A stretch of 57,920 bases of DNA, taken from NCBI RefSeq assembly GCF_002794255.1, contig NZ_PGGW01000068.1, positions 88,548 through 146,467 on the forward strand, written 5' to 3'. The position numbers and the translations under genes are program-made. The first letter of the stretch is position 1, and every line of letters begins with the position of its first letter. The notes beneath the pieces are model-generated. The model ran no database searches and was not told where the DNA came from. It saw only the letters and a list, made by a program, of their open reading frames with translations. Of this stretch, positions 1 to 8,456 are shown piece after piece. The stretch comes from Streptomyces carminius (lineage in GTDB: Bacteria; Actinomycetota; Actinomycetes; Streptomycetales; Streptomycetaceae).

Positions 1-202
1 CAACACGCTCTTCGCCAAGGTGCTGGAGCTGCTGCGCGAGCGTGACGCGGAGGACATCAAGGTCTTCGGCGGCGGCATCATCCCCGAGGGTGACATCCCC
101 TCGCTCAAGGCCCAGGGCGTCGCCGAGATCTTCACGCCCGGCGCCCCCACCGGCCAGGTGGTGGAGTGGGTCCGCTCTCATGTGGGGTCGGTGGCGGCCT
201 GA
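1..202 (+). CDS. icmB: Coenzyme B12-binding small subunit of an acyl-CoA mutase (3' end only)
   Basis: Only the last 66 residues are in the window, read from base 2. They match the C-terminal half of the cobalamin-binding Rossmann domain of stand-alone small mutase subunits: an NTLF helix, the VFGGGIIPEGD strand-loop, and EIFTPGAPTGQ near the end. In the family this subunit carries adenosylcobalamin and partners a separate catalytic subunit that rearranges isobutyryl-CoA/n-butyryl-CoA (IcmA) or a related acyl-CoA. The base-off histidine motif (DxHxxG) would lie upstream, outside the window. The isobutyryl-specific name rests on remembered synteny, and a methylmalonyl-CoA mutase partner is possible. 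The stop overlaps the convergent DUF5691 gene by 25 bp. Confidence 0.85.
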   Translation, partial: NTLFAKVLELLRERDAEDIKVFGGGIIPEGDIPSLKAQGVAEIFTPGAPTGQVVEWVRSHVGSVAA

Positions 203-1803
203 GCCGTCCCCCCTCCCTCCCCCGGACTCTCCCCCGGGCCCGGGCCCGGCTCGAGCTCCCCGAGCATCGTGGCGCGGAGCCGGAGTGTGGCCACCAGCCG
301 CTGGAACGCCTCCGCCCAGTAGCCGCCCGCGCCCGGTGAGCCGTCCTCCGGCTCGTCCGGGACGGCGGTCAGCGGGGCGAGCCGGTCGGCCTGCGCCGGA
401 TCCAGGCAGCGCTCGGCCAGCCCCATCACCCCGCTGAAGCTCCACGGGTAGCTGCCCGCGTCCCGGGCGATCTCCAGCGCGTCCACCACCGCGCGTCCCA
501 GCGGCTCGGCCCAGGGAACCGCGCAGACCCCCAGCACCCGGAACGCCTCGGACAGGCCGTGGGCGGATATGAACTCCGCCGCCCACTCCGCCCGCTCCCG
601 CGGGGGCAGCACGGTCAGCAGCTTCGCCGGATCGCCGGGCACCGTCGCCATCGGGGCGGACGGCTTCCCCAGCAGGGCACGGGCCCACGCGGCGTCCCGC
701 TGGCGCACGGCGGCCCGGGCCCAGGCCGTGTGCAGCTCCTGCTCCCAGTCGTCGGCGACCGGCAGGGCCGTGACCTCGGCGGGCGTACGGCCGCCCAGGT
801 GCCCGGCCCAGGTGTCCAGCGGAGCGGCCTCCACCACCTGGGACAGCCACCACGAGCGCTCGCCCCGCCCGGCGGGCGGCCTGGGCGCCACACCGTCGCG
901 CTGCATGCCCGCGTCGCACTCGTACGGCGCCTCGACCGCCAGCCGGACCGCTCCGCCGGTGTGGTCCGGGGCGACACAGGCCCGGGCCCGGGCCGCCATC
1001 CGCGCCGCGAGCGCGGAGGCGGGCAGCGCGGAGAGCAGTTCGGCGGCGGTGGAACGGACCGTGCGGCTGCGGTCGGTCAGCGCCCGCTCCAGGAACTCCT
1101 CGTCGTCCGGCGACAGGCCCTCGCGCAGGGTGTCGAGGAACATCAGCCGGTCCTCGGCCCGCTCCGCGGACCAGGTGCCGGCCAGCAGCTCGCGGGCCGC
1201 CGCCGGGTCGTGCCGCCGCAGCGACACCAGCAGCGCGGACCGCTCGGCGAACAGGCCCTCCTCCCACAGCCGCCGGACGGCGGTCCGGTCCGCGCCGGCC
1301 CCGGCCGCCGTACCGTCCCCCGGAAGGCCGGTGTCCCGGCCGCGCAGCGCGAACCGCCAGTCCGGGTTGAGCCGCGCCAGCCACCGCGCCCGGGGCCCGC
1401 CCAGGGCCAGGACCGGGGAACGCAGATCCGTCCGGGCGCGGGCCGCGTCCAGCAGGGCGGGAAGCTGCTCGGCCGGTGCCCGGTAGCCGTGGGTGTTGGC
1501 GGCGGCCAGCCACTGGGGGAGCAGTTCGGCGAGGTCGGGGGCGGTGCCCCGGCGCCCGCCGGCCCCGCCGGAGCGGTCGGTGAGCAGCAGCGCCAGCCGC
1601 CGCGCGGCGGCCGGCGGCAGCGCCGGCCGCGGATCGGCGGGCGCGGGCTCCGGCCGCGGCGCCGCTGCGGCGGGCCGCAGCCCGGCCCGGCGCCGCACGG
1701 TCTCCACCGCGGCGGCGTCCAGCAGCGCCTCGACCGAGCCGCCGGGCGGAGTGCGTCGCTCGGCGCCCAGCAGCGCGGCGCCGACCAGTTCTGCCCAGTT
1801 CAT
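178..1803 (-). CDS. DUF5691 family protein, second gene of the leftward arm of a MoxR/VWA-associated cluster
   Basis: The protein is 541 aa and starts MNWAELVGAALLGAERRTP, a recognisable N-terminus of the uncharacterised DUF5691 family. The start follows a good ribosome site (GGGAGGGA) and overlaps the stop of the upstream SWIM gene by 4 bp (ATGA), so the two are probably translationally coupled. The middle is helical and HEAT-like in feel, rich in Leu/Ala/Arg with repeats such as FLERALTDRSRTVRSTAAELL. This suggests a scaffold, but that is inference. No catalytic motif, signal peptide or membrane segment is visible. The family is commonly found beside SWIM, MoxR, DUF5682 and VWA genes, as here. 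The biochemical role is unknown. Confidence 0.85.
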   Translation of the reverse strand: MNWAELVGAALLGAERRTPPGGSVEALLDAAAVETVRRRAGLRPAAAAPRPEPAPADPRPALPPAAARRLALLLTDRSGGAGGRRGTAPDLAELLPQWLAAANTHGYRAPAEQLPALLDAARARTDLRSPVLALGGPRARWLARLNPDWRFALRGRDTGLPGDGTAAGAGADRTAVRRLWEEGLFAERSALLVSLRRHDPAAARELLAGTWSAERAEDRLMFLDTLREGLSPDDEEFLERALTDRSRTVRSTAAELLSALPASALAARMAARARACVAPDHTGGAVRLAVEAPYECDAGMQRDGVAPRPPAGRGERSWWLSQVVEAAPLDTWAGHLGGRTPAEVTALPVADDWEQELHTAWARAAVRQRDAAWARALLGKPSAPMATVPGDPAKLLTVLPPRERAEWAAEFISAHGLSEAFRVLGVCAVPWAEPLGRAVVDALEIARDAGSYPWSFSGVMGLAERCLDPAQADRLAPLTAVPDEPEDGSPGAGGYWAEAFQRLVATLRLRATMLGELEPGPGPGESPGEGGGTAQAATDPT

Positions 1804-3257
1804 GCCGTCCCTCCCAGGAGCTCCGCCGGGCCCAGCGGGATCGCGGCGCCCGGTGTCCGGCCCTCGGCGGTGCCGGCCGCGGTGCCGGGCCAGACCGTGT
1901 ACGGGGTGAAGCCCCGGTGTCCGCACTCGCCGAAGACGGTGACCGGCCCGCCGCCGGAGACGGCGGCGAGCCGCCACATCCGGGAGCGCGTCGCCGCCGT
2001 CACCGGCACCGGCAGCGCGTCCTCCCCTCCGGCGTCGGCCAGCTGCCAGCCCTCCCCGGCCGGTACGGGCACCACGTCCGTCAGAACCGCCGGCCGGCCT
2101 TCCAGCCAGGGGTCGTCGCACAGGGCCGCGCCGTAGGCGGCCAGCGCCCCGTGGACGGCCGTCCCCGGCGGTACGGCCCCCGGCTCCGGGGACGTGTGGC
2201 GCCGGCCGAGGACGGCCCGCAGCGGCCGGGCGCCCGGATAGAAGGCGAGCTCGGCCTCCAGCGCGGCGCCGACCGGCAGCATCGGATCCGGGGGTGCCTG
2301 CCCGGCCGTCCCGAACGACAGCAGCAGCGCCGTGCGCCCGCTCTCCCGGCCGTACAGCCAGACCCGGCGCGCCGTCACCCTCCCCTCCTCCGCCTCCTCC
2401 CGCCCGAGCACCAGCCACCGGTCGCGCACCAGCGCGTCACGGTCGGCGAGGACCTCGGCGGCCTCCACGGTGAGTCCCACCCGGGACCGCACCGTCGCGG
2501 CCAGCGGTGCGGGCAGTTCGTCCAGCCGCAGGACGGCCCGGTCGAGCAGGTGCAGCAGCGCGCACTCCGCCAGCAGCCGGGAGGGCCAGCCGGGGCCGGA
2601 CCCGGGGACGGCCCCCAGCTCCCGCACCCGTGCGGCCAGCCCCGGCGCCTGGGCGTCCACCATGCGCGCGGCCGTCTCGTCCCAGCCGGCGTATCCCGAC
2701 CGCTGCGCGCCCGCCAGTCCGCCGCGCAGCAGATCCGCCAGCCGCCGCTCCAGCTCGGTGGCGCCCGCCGCGATCCGCGCGGCCCGCCGCTCGGCACGGC
2801 GCCGGGCCGCCGCCGGATCGGCGGGGCCCGCCGCCCGCTCCCCCTCGCGGGCGGCGACCGCCTCCTCCCGGACCCGCTCCGCCCGCTGCCGGCGGCCCGA
2901 GAGCCAGGACCCGGCCCAGTCCGGCACCGCCTCCGGCGTCTCCGGTACGCCCTCCCCGCCCTCGCCCGGCCCGTCCGCCGCCCACAGCAGAAGCAGCCCC
3001 AGCGCGTGCTTGCAGGGGAACTTCCGGCTGGGGCAACTGCACCGGTACCCCGGCGCGGCCTCCCCCGCGAGGTCCACCACCGTCCGGTACGGACTGCTGC
3101 CACTGCCCCTGCACTCCCCCCACACCGCGCCCCGCCCGGCACCGGTGCCGGACCACGGGCCGGGCGCGGCCAGCCTGGCGCCCGCCTTGCGGGACGCGGC
3201 GTCGGGTGCCAGCCCCAGCACCTGCTCCGCCGTCCAGCGGGCTTCCCCTGTGCTCAT
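1800..3257 (-). CDS. SWIM zinc-finger domain protein
   Basis: The protein is 485 aa from the chosen ATG (MSTGEARW). Residues near 75-95 contain the SWIM zinc-binding signature CxC...CxH as YRCSCPSRKFPCKHALG, followed by an aliphatic helix. SWIM domains bind DNA or proteins and occur in SNF2-type ATPases, transposases and recombination mediators, so a nucleic-acid role is plausible but not shown. The rest has Glu/Arg/Ala-rich coiled-coil-like stretches. A GTG 18 bp upstream (3275) is an alternative start; the ATG is preferred because family proteins begin just before the conserved RWTAEQVLGLAPDA block, although GAGGAG abuts it closely. It is the first gene of the leftward arm, read from the damage-type promoter at 3378-3400. 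Confidence 0.9.
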   Translation of the reverse strand: MSTGEARWTAEQVLGLAPDAASRKAGARLAAPGPWSGTGAGRGAVWGECRGSGSSPYRTVVDLAGEAAPGYRCSCPSRKFPCKHALGLLLLWAADGPGEGGEGVPETPEAVPDWAGSWLSGRRQRAERVREEAVAAREGERAAGPADPAAARRRAERRAARIAAGATELERRLADLLRGGLAGAQRSGYAGWDETAARMVDAQAPGLAARVRELGAVPGSGPGWPSRLLAECALLHLLDRAVLRLDELPAPLAATVRSRVGLTVEAAEVLADRDALVRDRWLVLGREEAEEGRVTARRVWLYGRESGRTALLLSFGTAGQAPPDPMLPVGAALEAELAFYPGARPLRAVLGRRHTSPEPGAVPPGTAVHGALAAYGAALCDDPWLEGRPAVLTDVVPVPAGEGWQLADAGGEDALPVPVTAATRSRMWRLAAVSGGGPVTVFGECGHRGFTPYTVWPGTAAGTAEGRTPGAAIPLGPAELLGGTA

Positions 3258-3377
3258 CTCCTCGCCCTTCACCACAGGGACGCGTGGTTCTCGCCGTCGT
3301 CCCGCACACCGACGCCCTCGTCGCTCTCACAGACCGGAATCACAAGATGGCTCTCCGTGTGACGCAGCATGTGAACG

Positions 3378-3400
3378 ACCGTACGAGCCGGCACTGACAA
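3378..3400 (-). promoter_or_regulatory. RecA-independent DNA-damage (PafBC/RecA-NDp type) promoter, perfect consensus match, for the SWIM-DUF5691 operon
   Basis: Read on the minus strand the site is TTGTCAGTG, 8 bp, then TACGGT. This matches the published actinobacterial RecA-NDp consensus TTGTCRGTG-N8-TANNNT at every defined base. In mycobacteria this promoter class is activated by the PafBC regulator after DNA damage. The expected start site is about 115 nt upstream of the SWIM gene. It faces away from a second, near-perfect copy on the other strand. Confidence 0.75.
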
Positions 3401-3452
3401 TCCGGTCCGGCCCGGCAACGGGCCGGTGCGCACGGACCGGCGCGGGGCCGGA

Positions 3453-3475
3453 CTGTCAGTGGCGCCGTGCATCGT
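3453..3475 (+). promoter_or_regulatory. Near-perfect RecA-NDp type promoter for the MoxR-DUF5682-VWA operon
   Basis: The site reads CTGTCAGTG, 8 bp, CATCGT. It differs from TTGTCRGTG-N8-TANNNT at two bases: C for T at the first position and C for T at the start of the -10. Spacing is exact, and it lies about 38 bp upstream of the MoxR gene's GTG start. With the perfect copy at 3378-3400 on the other strand it forms an inverted pair sharing CACTGACA/TGTCAGTG, so both arms of the cluster could respond to the same signal. Confidence 0.6.
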
Positions 3476-3512
3476 GGTGGCGAACCGGAACGACCGCCTG
3501 CGAGGGGGAGAC

Positions 3513-4667
3513 GTGCCCGTCACCACCGGTACCACCGACAGCGCCGGCACCACTGGCGCCACCGACAGCGCCGGCACGGCCGGCAGCGCACCGGCCGTCC
3601 TGCGGCCCCACGCCGAGGACGCCTTCGCCGGGGAACTGAGCGCCCTGGCCGCCGACGACCGGCCGCGCCCGGCGCGGTGGCGGCTGTCGCCGTGGGCGGT
3701 GGCGACCTACCTGCTCGGCGGGACCCTGCCGGACGGCACGGTCATCAGCCCCAAGTACGTCGGGCCGCGCCGGATCGTCGAGGTGGCCGTCACCACCCTG
3801 GCCACCGACCGTGCCCTGCTGCTGCTCGGGGTGCCCGGCACCGCCAAGACCTGGGTCTCGGAGCATCTGGCGGCGGCCGTCAGCGGCGACTCCACGCTGC
3901 TGGTGCAGGGCACGGCGGGCACGGCGGAGGAGTCCGTCCGCTACGGCTGGAACTACGCGCAGCTGCTGACGAACGGCCCGAGCCGCGCGGCACTGGTGCC
4001 CAGCCCCGTCATGCGGGCCATGGCCGACGGCAAGATCGCCCGGGTCGAGGAGCTGACCCGCATCCCGGCCGATGTGCAGGACACCCTGATCACCATCCTG
4101 TCGGAGAAGACGCTGCCGGTCCCGGAGCTGGGCGAGGAGGTCCAGGCCGTCCGCGGGTTCAGCCTGATCGCCACGGCCAACGACCGGGACAAGGGCGTCA
4201 ACGAGCTCTCCAGCGCCCTGCGCCGCCGCTTCAACACCGTCGTGCTGCCGCTGCCCGAGACGGCCGAGGCGGAGGTGGACATCGTGACGCGGCGGGTGGA
4301 GCAGCTCGGCCGCTCGCTGGACCTGCCGGCCGTCCCCGACGGCGTCGACGAGATACGGCGGGTCGTCACGGTCTTCCGCGAGCTGCGGGACGGGGTCACC
4401 ACCGACGGCCGCACCAAGGTCAAGTCCCCCTCCGGCACCCTGTCGACCGCCGAGGCCATCTCGGTGGTCACCGGCGGGCTGGCGCTGGCCGCCCACTTCG
4501 GCGACGGGGTGCTGCGCGCGGGCGACGTGGCGGCGGGCATCCTCGGCGCCGTCGTGCGCGACCCGGCCGCCGACCGGGTGATCTGGCAGGAGTACCTGGA
4601 GGCGGTCGTCCGCGAGCGCGAGGGCTGGAAGGACTTCTACCGCGCCTGCCGCGAGGTGAGCGCGTGA
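3513..4667 (+). CDS. MoxR-family AAA+ ATPase
   Basis: The protein is 384 aa from GTG 3513, which follows a strong GAGGGGGAG ribosome site. An in-frame GTG at 3426 exists but lies upstream of the promoter-like element. The Walker A loop is GVPGTAKT with Lys112. The Walker B region reads IARVEELTRIP, so the usual Asp-Glu pair is Glu-Glu. A sensor-1 Asn (IATANDRD) and an arginine-finger region (LSSALRRRFN) follow. MoxR ATPases typically act with a VWA-domain protein as chaperone or remodelling pairs that load metals or activate target complexes; the VWA partner is two genes downstream. The first 40 residues are Thr/Gly/Ala repeats and likely disordered. The stop overlaps the next GTG. Confidence 0.92.
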   Translation: MPVTTGTTDSAGTTGATDSAGTAGSAPAVLRPHAEDAFAGELSALAADDRPRPARWRLSPWAVATYLLGGTLPDGTVISPKYVGPRRIVEVAVTTLATDRALLLLGVPGTAKTWVSEHLAAAVSGDSTLLVQGTAGTAEESVRYGWNYAQLLTNGPSRAALVPSPVMRAMADGKIARVEELTRIPADVQDTLITILSEKTLPVPELGEEVQAVRGFSLIATANDRDKGVNELSSALRRRFNTVVLPLPETAEAEVDIVTRRVEQLGRSLDLPAVPDGVDEIRRVVTVFRELRDGVTTDGRTKVKSPSGTLSTAEAISVVTGGLALAAHFGDGVLRAGDVAAGILGAVVRDPAADRVIWQEYLEAVVREREGWKDFYRACREVSA

Positions 4668-7090
4668 CCGCGGCCGGCACCGGTCCGGCGGGGCCGCTGC
4701 TGCTGGGCGTGCGCCACCACGGCCCGGGGTCGGCGCGGGCGGTGCTGGCGGCACTGGCGGCCCGCGCGCCGCGGGTGCTGCTGGTGGAGGGCCCGCGGGA
4801 GGCCGACGCCGTGGTGGCACTGGCGGCGCACGAGGGGATGCGCCCGCCGGTGGCGCTGCTGGCCCATGTGGCGGACGAGCCGGGCCGGGCGGCGTTCTGG
4901 CCGCTGGCGGAGTTCTCCCCGGAGTGGGTGGCCATCCGCTGGGCGCTGGCGCACGGCGTGCCGGTGCGGTTCTTCGACCTGCCCGCGGCCCACTCGCTGG
5001 CGATGGACGATGGCGGCGGTGACGGTGATGGTGACGGTGAAGGTGAAGGAGACGGCGACGGGAACGGGGGCGGTGAGCCGGCGGGGGAGGAGGCCCCGGG
5101 AGGCGGAGCGCTCCGCCTCGATCCGCTGCGGGTGCTCGCCGAGACGGCCGGCCACGACGACCCGGAGCGCTGGTGGGAGGACGTCGTGGAGCACCGCGGC
5201 ACCCACCGCGGCGCTCACCGAGGGGAAACGGGACCGGCCGCCGACTCGTACGACCCGTACGCGCCCTTCGCCGTCCTCGCCGACGCCATGGCCGCCCTGC
5301 GCGAGGCGCACGGCAGCACCACCGGGGACGGCGGCCACCGGCGCGACGCGGTCCGCGAGGCCCATATGCGGCTGCGGCTGCGGGAGGCGCGCCGGGAGTT
5401 CGGCGACGACGGCGTCGCCGTCGTCTGCGGCGCCTGGCACGTTCCCGCGCTCACCGCGCGGACGACCGTCACCGCCGACCGGCAGCTGCTGAAAGGGCTG
5501 CCGAAGGCCAGGACGGAGATCACCTGGGTCCCCTGGACCCACGAGCGGCTCGCCCGGCGCAGCGGCTACGGCGCGGGGATCACCTCCCCCGGCTGGTACG
5601 GCCATCTGTTCACCGCGCCCGACCGGCCCGTCGAGCGGTGGCTGACGAAGGTCGCCCGGCTGCTGCGCGAGGAGGACTTCGCCGTGTCCTCCGCGCACGT
5701 CATCGAGGCGGTGCGGCTCGTGGACACCCTCGCCGCCCTGCGCGGCCGCCCGCTGCCCGGTCTGGGCGAGACGATCGACGCGACCCGGGCCGTGCTGTGC
5801 GAGGGCTCGGACGTGCCGCTCGCCCTCGTCCACGACCGGCTGACCGTCGGCGACGTCCTCGGCGAGGTGCCCGACGAGGCGCCGGCCGTGCCGCTCCAGC
5901 GTGATCTGGCCCGCCTCCAGCGGTCGCTGCGGCTGAAGCCCGAGGCGCGCGAGCGGGAGCTGGAGCTGGACCTGCGCGAGGAGAACGCCGCCGCCCGCAG
6001 CAGACTGCTGCACCGGCTGCGGCTGCTCGGCGTCGACTGGGGCGAGCCGGCGGCGAGCCGCACCGGCGGCACCGGCACCTTCCGGGAGACCTGGCGGCTG
6101 TGCTGGCGGCCCGAGCTGTCGGTGCGGATCGCCGAGGCCGGGGTGTGGGGCACCACCGTGGCCGCCGCGGCCACCGCCCGGGCCGAGGCACTGGCCCGGG
6201 CGGCGGAGTCGCTGGTCGAGGTCACCGAGCTGGCCGAGCGCTGCCTGCCCGCCGGGCTGGGCGACGCCCTGCCCGTGGTGATGCGCGTCCTCGCCGACCG
6301 CGCCGCCCTCGACACCGACGTCGGCCATCTCGCCCAGGCCCTGCCCGCGCTGGTGCGCTCCGTCCGCTACGGCGACGTGCGCGGTACGGACGCCGCCGCG
6401 CTGCGCGAGGTTGCCGAGGGGCTCGCCGAGCGGGTGTGCGTCGGGCTGCCGCCCGCCTGCGCCGGGCTCGACGCCGACGGTGCGGCCGAGCTGCGCGGCC
6501 ATCTGGACGCCGCCCACCGGGCGATCGCCCTGCTGGAGCGGGCGGACCTGCTCACCCGCTGGCGGGCGGTGCTGCGCACCCTCGCCGGGCGCGACCGGGT
6601 CCCCGGGCTGCTGAGGGGCCGCTGCACCCGGCTGCTGCTGGACGACGGCCGGCTCCCGGACGGCGAGGCGGCCCGGCTGATGGGCCTGGCCCTCTCCCCG
6701 GGCACCGCGCCCGGGGACGCCGCGGCCTGGGTCGAGGGCTTCCTGGCGGACGGCGGCATGCTGCTCGTCCACGACGAGCGGCTGCTGGCCCTGGTCGACA
6801 CCTGGCTGTCCGGGATACCGGGGGAGGCGTTCACGGACGTGCTGCCGCTGCTGCGCCGGACGTTCGCCGCGTACGAGCCGGGAGTGCGGCGCACGGTCGG
6901 CGAACTGGTCCGGCGCGGCCCGGCGGGACCGGACGGCCCGGGCACGGACGCCGGGGAGGCGGTGCCCGGCTTCGGGGCGGGGCTGGACGAGGCGCGGGCC
7001 GACGCCGTACTGCCGGCCCTGCGGCTGCTGCTGGGCCCGCTCCCCGCGGACGCCGCCGACCCGGCGCGGGGGGCGGTGACCGCGCGATGA
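4664..7090 (+). CDS. DUF5682 family protein of a MoxR/VWA cluster
   Basis: The protein is 808 aa and begins at a GTG overlapping the MoxR stop (GTGA). The first 40 residues hold GVRHHGPGSAR and VLLVEGPREAD, and about residue 260 there is CGAWHVPAL. This H-x-G-P / E-G-P / W-H pattern recalls TraB/ChaN/EreA-like folds with metal- or substrate-binding histidines; the likeness is tentative. Residues 110-145 form an acidic low-complexity insert of alternating Asp/Gly/Glu. The C-terminal half is helical with many Leu-Ala-Glu-Arg repeats. No membrane segment is present. Known only as a domain of unknown function, it is coupled to the MoxR and VWA genes and probably is a substrate or adaptor of that pair. 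Confidence 0.88.
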   Translation: MTAAGTGPAGPLLLGVRHHGPGSARAVLAALAARAPRVLLVEGPREADAVVALAAHEGMRPPVALLAHVADEPGRAAFWPLAEFSPEWVAIRWALAHGVPVRFFDLPAAHSLAMDDGGGDGDGDGEGEGDGDGNGGGEPAGEEAPGGGALRLDPLRVLAETAGHDDPERWWEDVVEHRGTHRGAHRGETGPAADSYDPYAPFAVLADAMAALREAHGSTTGDGGHRRDAVREAHMRLRLREARREFGDDGVAVVCGAWHVPALTARTTVTADRQLLKGLPKARTEITWVPWTHERLARRSGYGAGITSPGWYGHLFTAPDRPVERWLTKVARLLREEDFAVSSAHVIEAVRLVDTLAALRGRPLPGLGETIDATRAVLCEGSDVPLALVHDRLTVGDVLGEVPDEAPAVPLQRDLARLQRSLRLKPEARERELELDLREENAAARSRLLHRLRLLGVDWGEPAASRTGGTGTFRETWRLCWRPELSVRIAEAGVWGTTVAAAATARAEALARAAESLVEVTELAERCLPAGLGDALPVVMRVLADRAALDTDVGHLAQALPALVRSVRYGDVRGTDAAALREVAEGLAERVCVGLPPACAGLDADGAAELRGHLDAAHRAIALLERADLLTRWRAVLRTLAGRDRVPGLLRGRCTRLLLDDGRLPDGEAARLMGLALSPGTAPGDAAAWVEGFLADGGMLLVHDERLLALVDTWLSGIPGEAFTDVLPLLRRTFAAYEPGVRRTVGELVRRGPAGPDGPGTDAGEAVPGFGAGLDEARADAVLPALRLLLGPLPADAADPARGAVTAR

Positions 7091-8409
7091 GCGACCGGAC
7101 GGCGGCCCGGACCGTGCCGGACGGCGCGGGGAACGGGGCGGACAGGCGGGACAGCGCGGACAGGGGGGACGGGACGGTGGACGGGACGGCACCCGAGGCG
7201 GTGGACACGGCAGCGGACGGCACGGCACCCGAGGCAGCGGACGGCACGGCGGCGGACGAGCGGCTGCGCCGCTGGCGGCTGGTCCTCGGCGGCGGGGCGG
7301 ACGCCGACGGCACCGGCTGCGCCCTGTCCGGCCGGGACGAGGCCATGGACCGCACCCTCGCCGCGCTGTACGGGGACGGTGACGGCCCCGGGAGCGGCGG
7401 CCGGAACTCCGGCGCGGGACGCCGGGCGGCCGGGCTGGGCGCGTCGGCGCCCGGTGTGGCCCGCTGGCTGGGGGACATCCGCACCTACTTCCCCACCTCC
7501 GTCGTCCAGGTCATGCAGCGGGACGCCATCGACCGGCTCGGTCTGTCGGCGCTGCTGCTGGAGCCGGAGATGCTGGAGGCCGTCGAGCCGGACGTCCAGT
7601 TGGTGGGCACACTGCTCTCGCTCAACAGGGCGATGCCCGAGACCAGCCGGGAGACCGCCCGCGCGGTCGTCCGCAAGGTGGTGACGGAGCTGGAGAAGCG
7701 GCTCGCCACCCGCACCAGGGCGACCCTGACCGGTGCACTCGACCGGTCCGCGCGGATCCACCGCCCCCGGCACCGGGACATCGACTGGAACCGCACCATC
7801 CGGGCGAACCTGAAGAACTACCTGCCCGAGCACCGGACGGTCGTGCCCGAGCGGCTCGTCGGCTACGGCCGCGCCTCCCGGGCGGTGAAAAAGGACGTCA
7901 TCCTCTGCATCGACCAGTCCGGCTCGATGGCCGCCTCGGTCGTCTACGCCTCCGTCTTCGGCGCCGTGCTCGCCTCGATGCGCTCCCTCGCCACCCGGCT
8001 GGTCGTCTTCGACACCTCCGTCGTCGATCTCACCGACGCACTCGACGACCCGGTGGACGTGCTGTTCGGCACCCGGCTCGGCGGCGGCACCGACATCAAC
8101 CGGGCGCTCGCCTACTGCCAGTCGAGGATCACCCGCCCGGCCGAGACCGTCGTCGTCCTCATCAGCGACCTCTACGAAGGAGGTATCCGCGACGAGATGC
8201 TCAAACGAGTCGCCGCGATGAAGGGCGCGGGCGTGCAGTTCGTCACACTGCTGGCCCTCTCCGACGAGGGCGCCCCCTCCTACGACCGGGAGCACGCCGC
8301 GGCCCTCGCCGCGCTCGGCGCACCCGCCTTCGCCTGCACTCCCGACCACTTCCCGGAGGTGATGGCGGCGGCGCTGGAGAAGCGCCCCCTGCCGGTACCG
8401 GAGGACTGA
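7087..8409 (+). CDS. VWA-domain protein, partner of the MoxR ATPase
   Basis: The protein is 440 aa, starting at an ATG that overlaps the DUF5682 stop (ATGA). The first 60 residues are Asp/Gly/Thr-rich and likely disordered. A helical domain (residues about 115-240) precedes a von Willebrand factor A domain with a complete metal-ion-dependent adhesion site: DQSGS at residue 276, a Thr in GGGTDIN, and an Asp in LISDLYEGG. VWA proteins paired with MoxR ATPases present or hold targets during ATP-driven remodelling. There is no signal peptide, so the complex is cytoplasmic. It is the last gene of the rightward arm; a long hairpin terminator starts 2 bp after its stop. Confidence 0.9.
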   Translation: MSDRTAARTVPDGAGNGADRRDSADRGDGTVDGTAPEAVDTAADGTAPEAADGTAADERLRRWRLVLGGGADADGTGCALSGRDEAMDRTLAALYGDGDGPGSGGRNSGAGRRAAGLGASAPGVARWLGDIRTYFPTSVVQVMQRDAIDRLGLSALLLEPEMLEAVEPDVQLVGTLLSLNRAMPETSRETARAVVRKVVTELEKRLATRTRATLTGALDRSARIHRPRHRDIDWNRTIRANLKNYLPEHRTVVPERLVGYGRASRAVKKDVILCIDQSGSMAASVVYASVFGAVLASMRSLATRLVVFDTSVVDLTDALDDPVDVLFGTRLGGGTDINRALAYCQSRITRPAETVVVLISDLYEGGIRDEMLKRVAAMKGAGVQFVTLLALSDEGAPSYDREHAAALAALGAPAFACTPDHFPEVMAAALEKRPLPVPED

Positions 8410-8410
8410 C

Positions 8411-8456
8411 GCGCGCGTGGGGCGGTACGCGTACCGCCCCACCGCCCCACGCGCGC
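8411..8456 (+). terminator. Hairpin terminator with two mutually exclusive folds
   Basis: A perfect 16-bp stem joins 8411-8426 to 8441-8456. Inside it, 8418-8441 is itself a perfect 24-bp palindrome that would compete with the outer stem. There is no U tract, as usual for Streptomyces. It should end the MoxR-DUF5682-VWA transcript. The rest of the gap to sucC (8457-8680) shows no credible gene. Confidence 0.75.

Noticed and set aside
559..2136. Long plus-strand frames opposite the DUF5691 and SWIM genes
   Set aside because: Antisense shadows: Arg/Pro/Gly/Gln-rich, no motifs, no ribosome sites; the minus-strand genes have recognisable domains.
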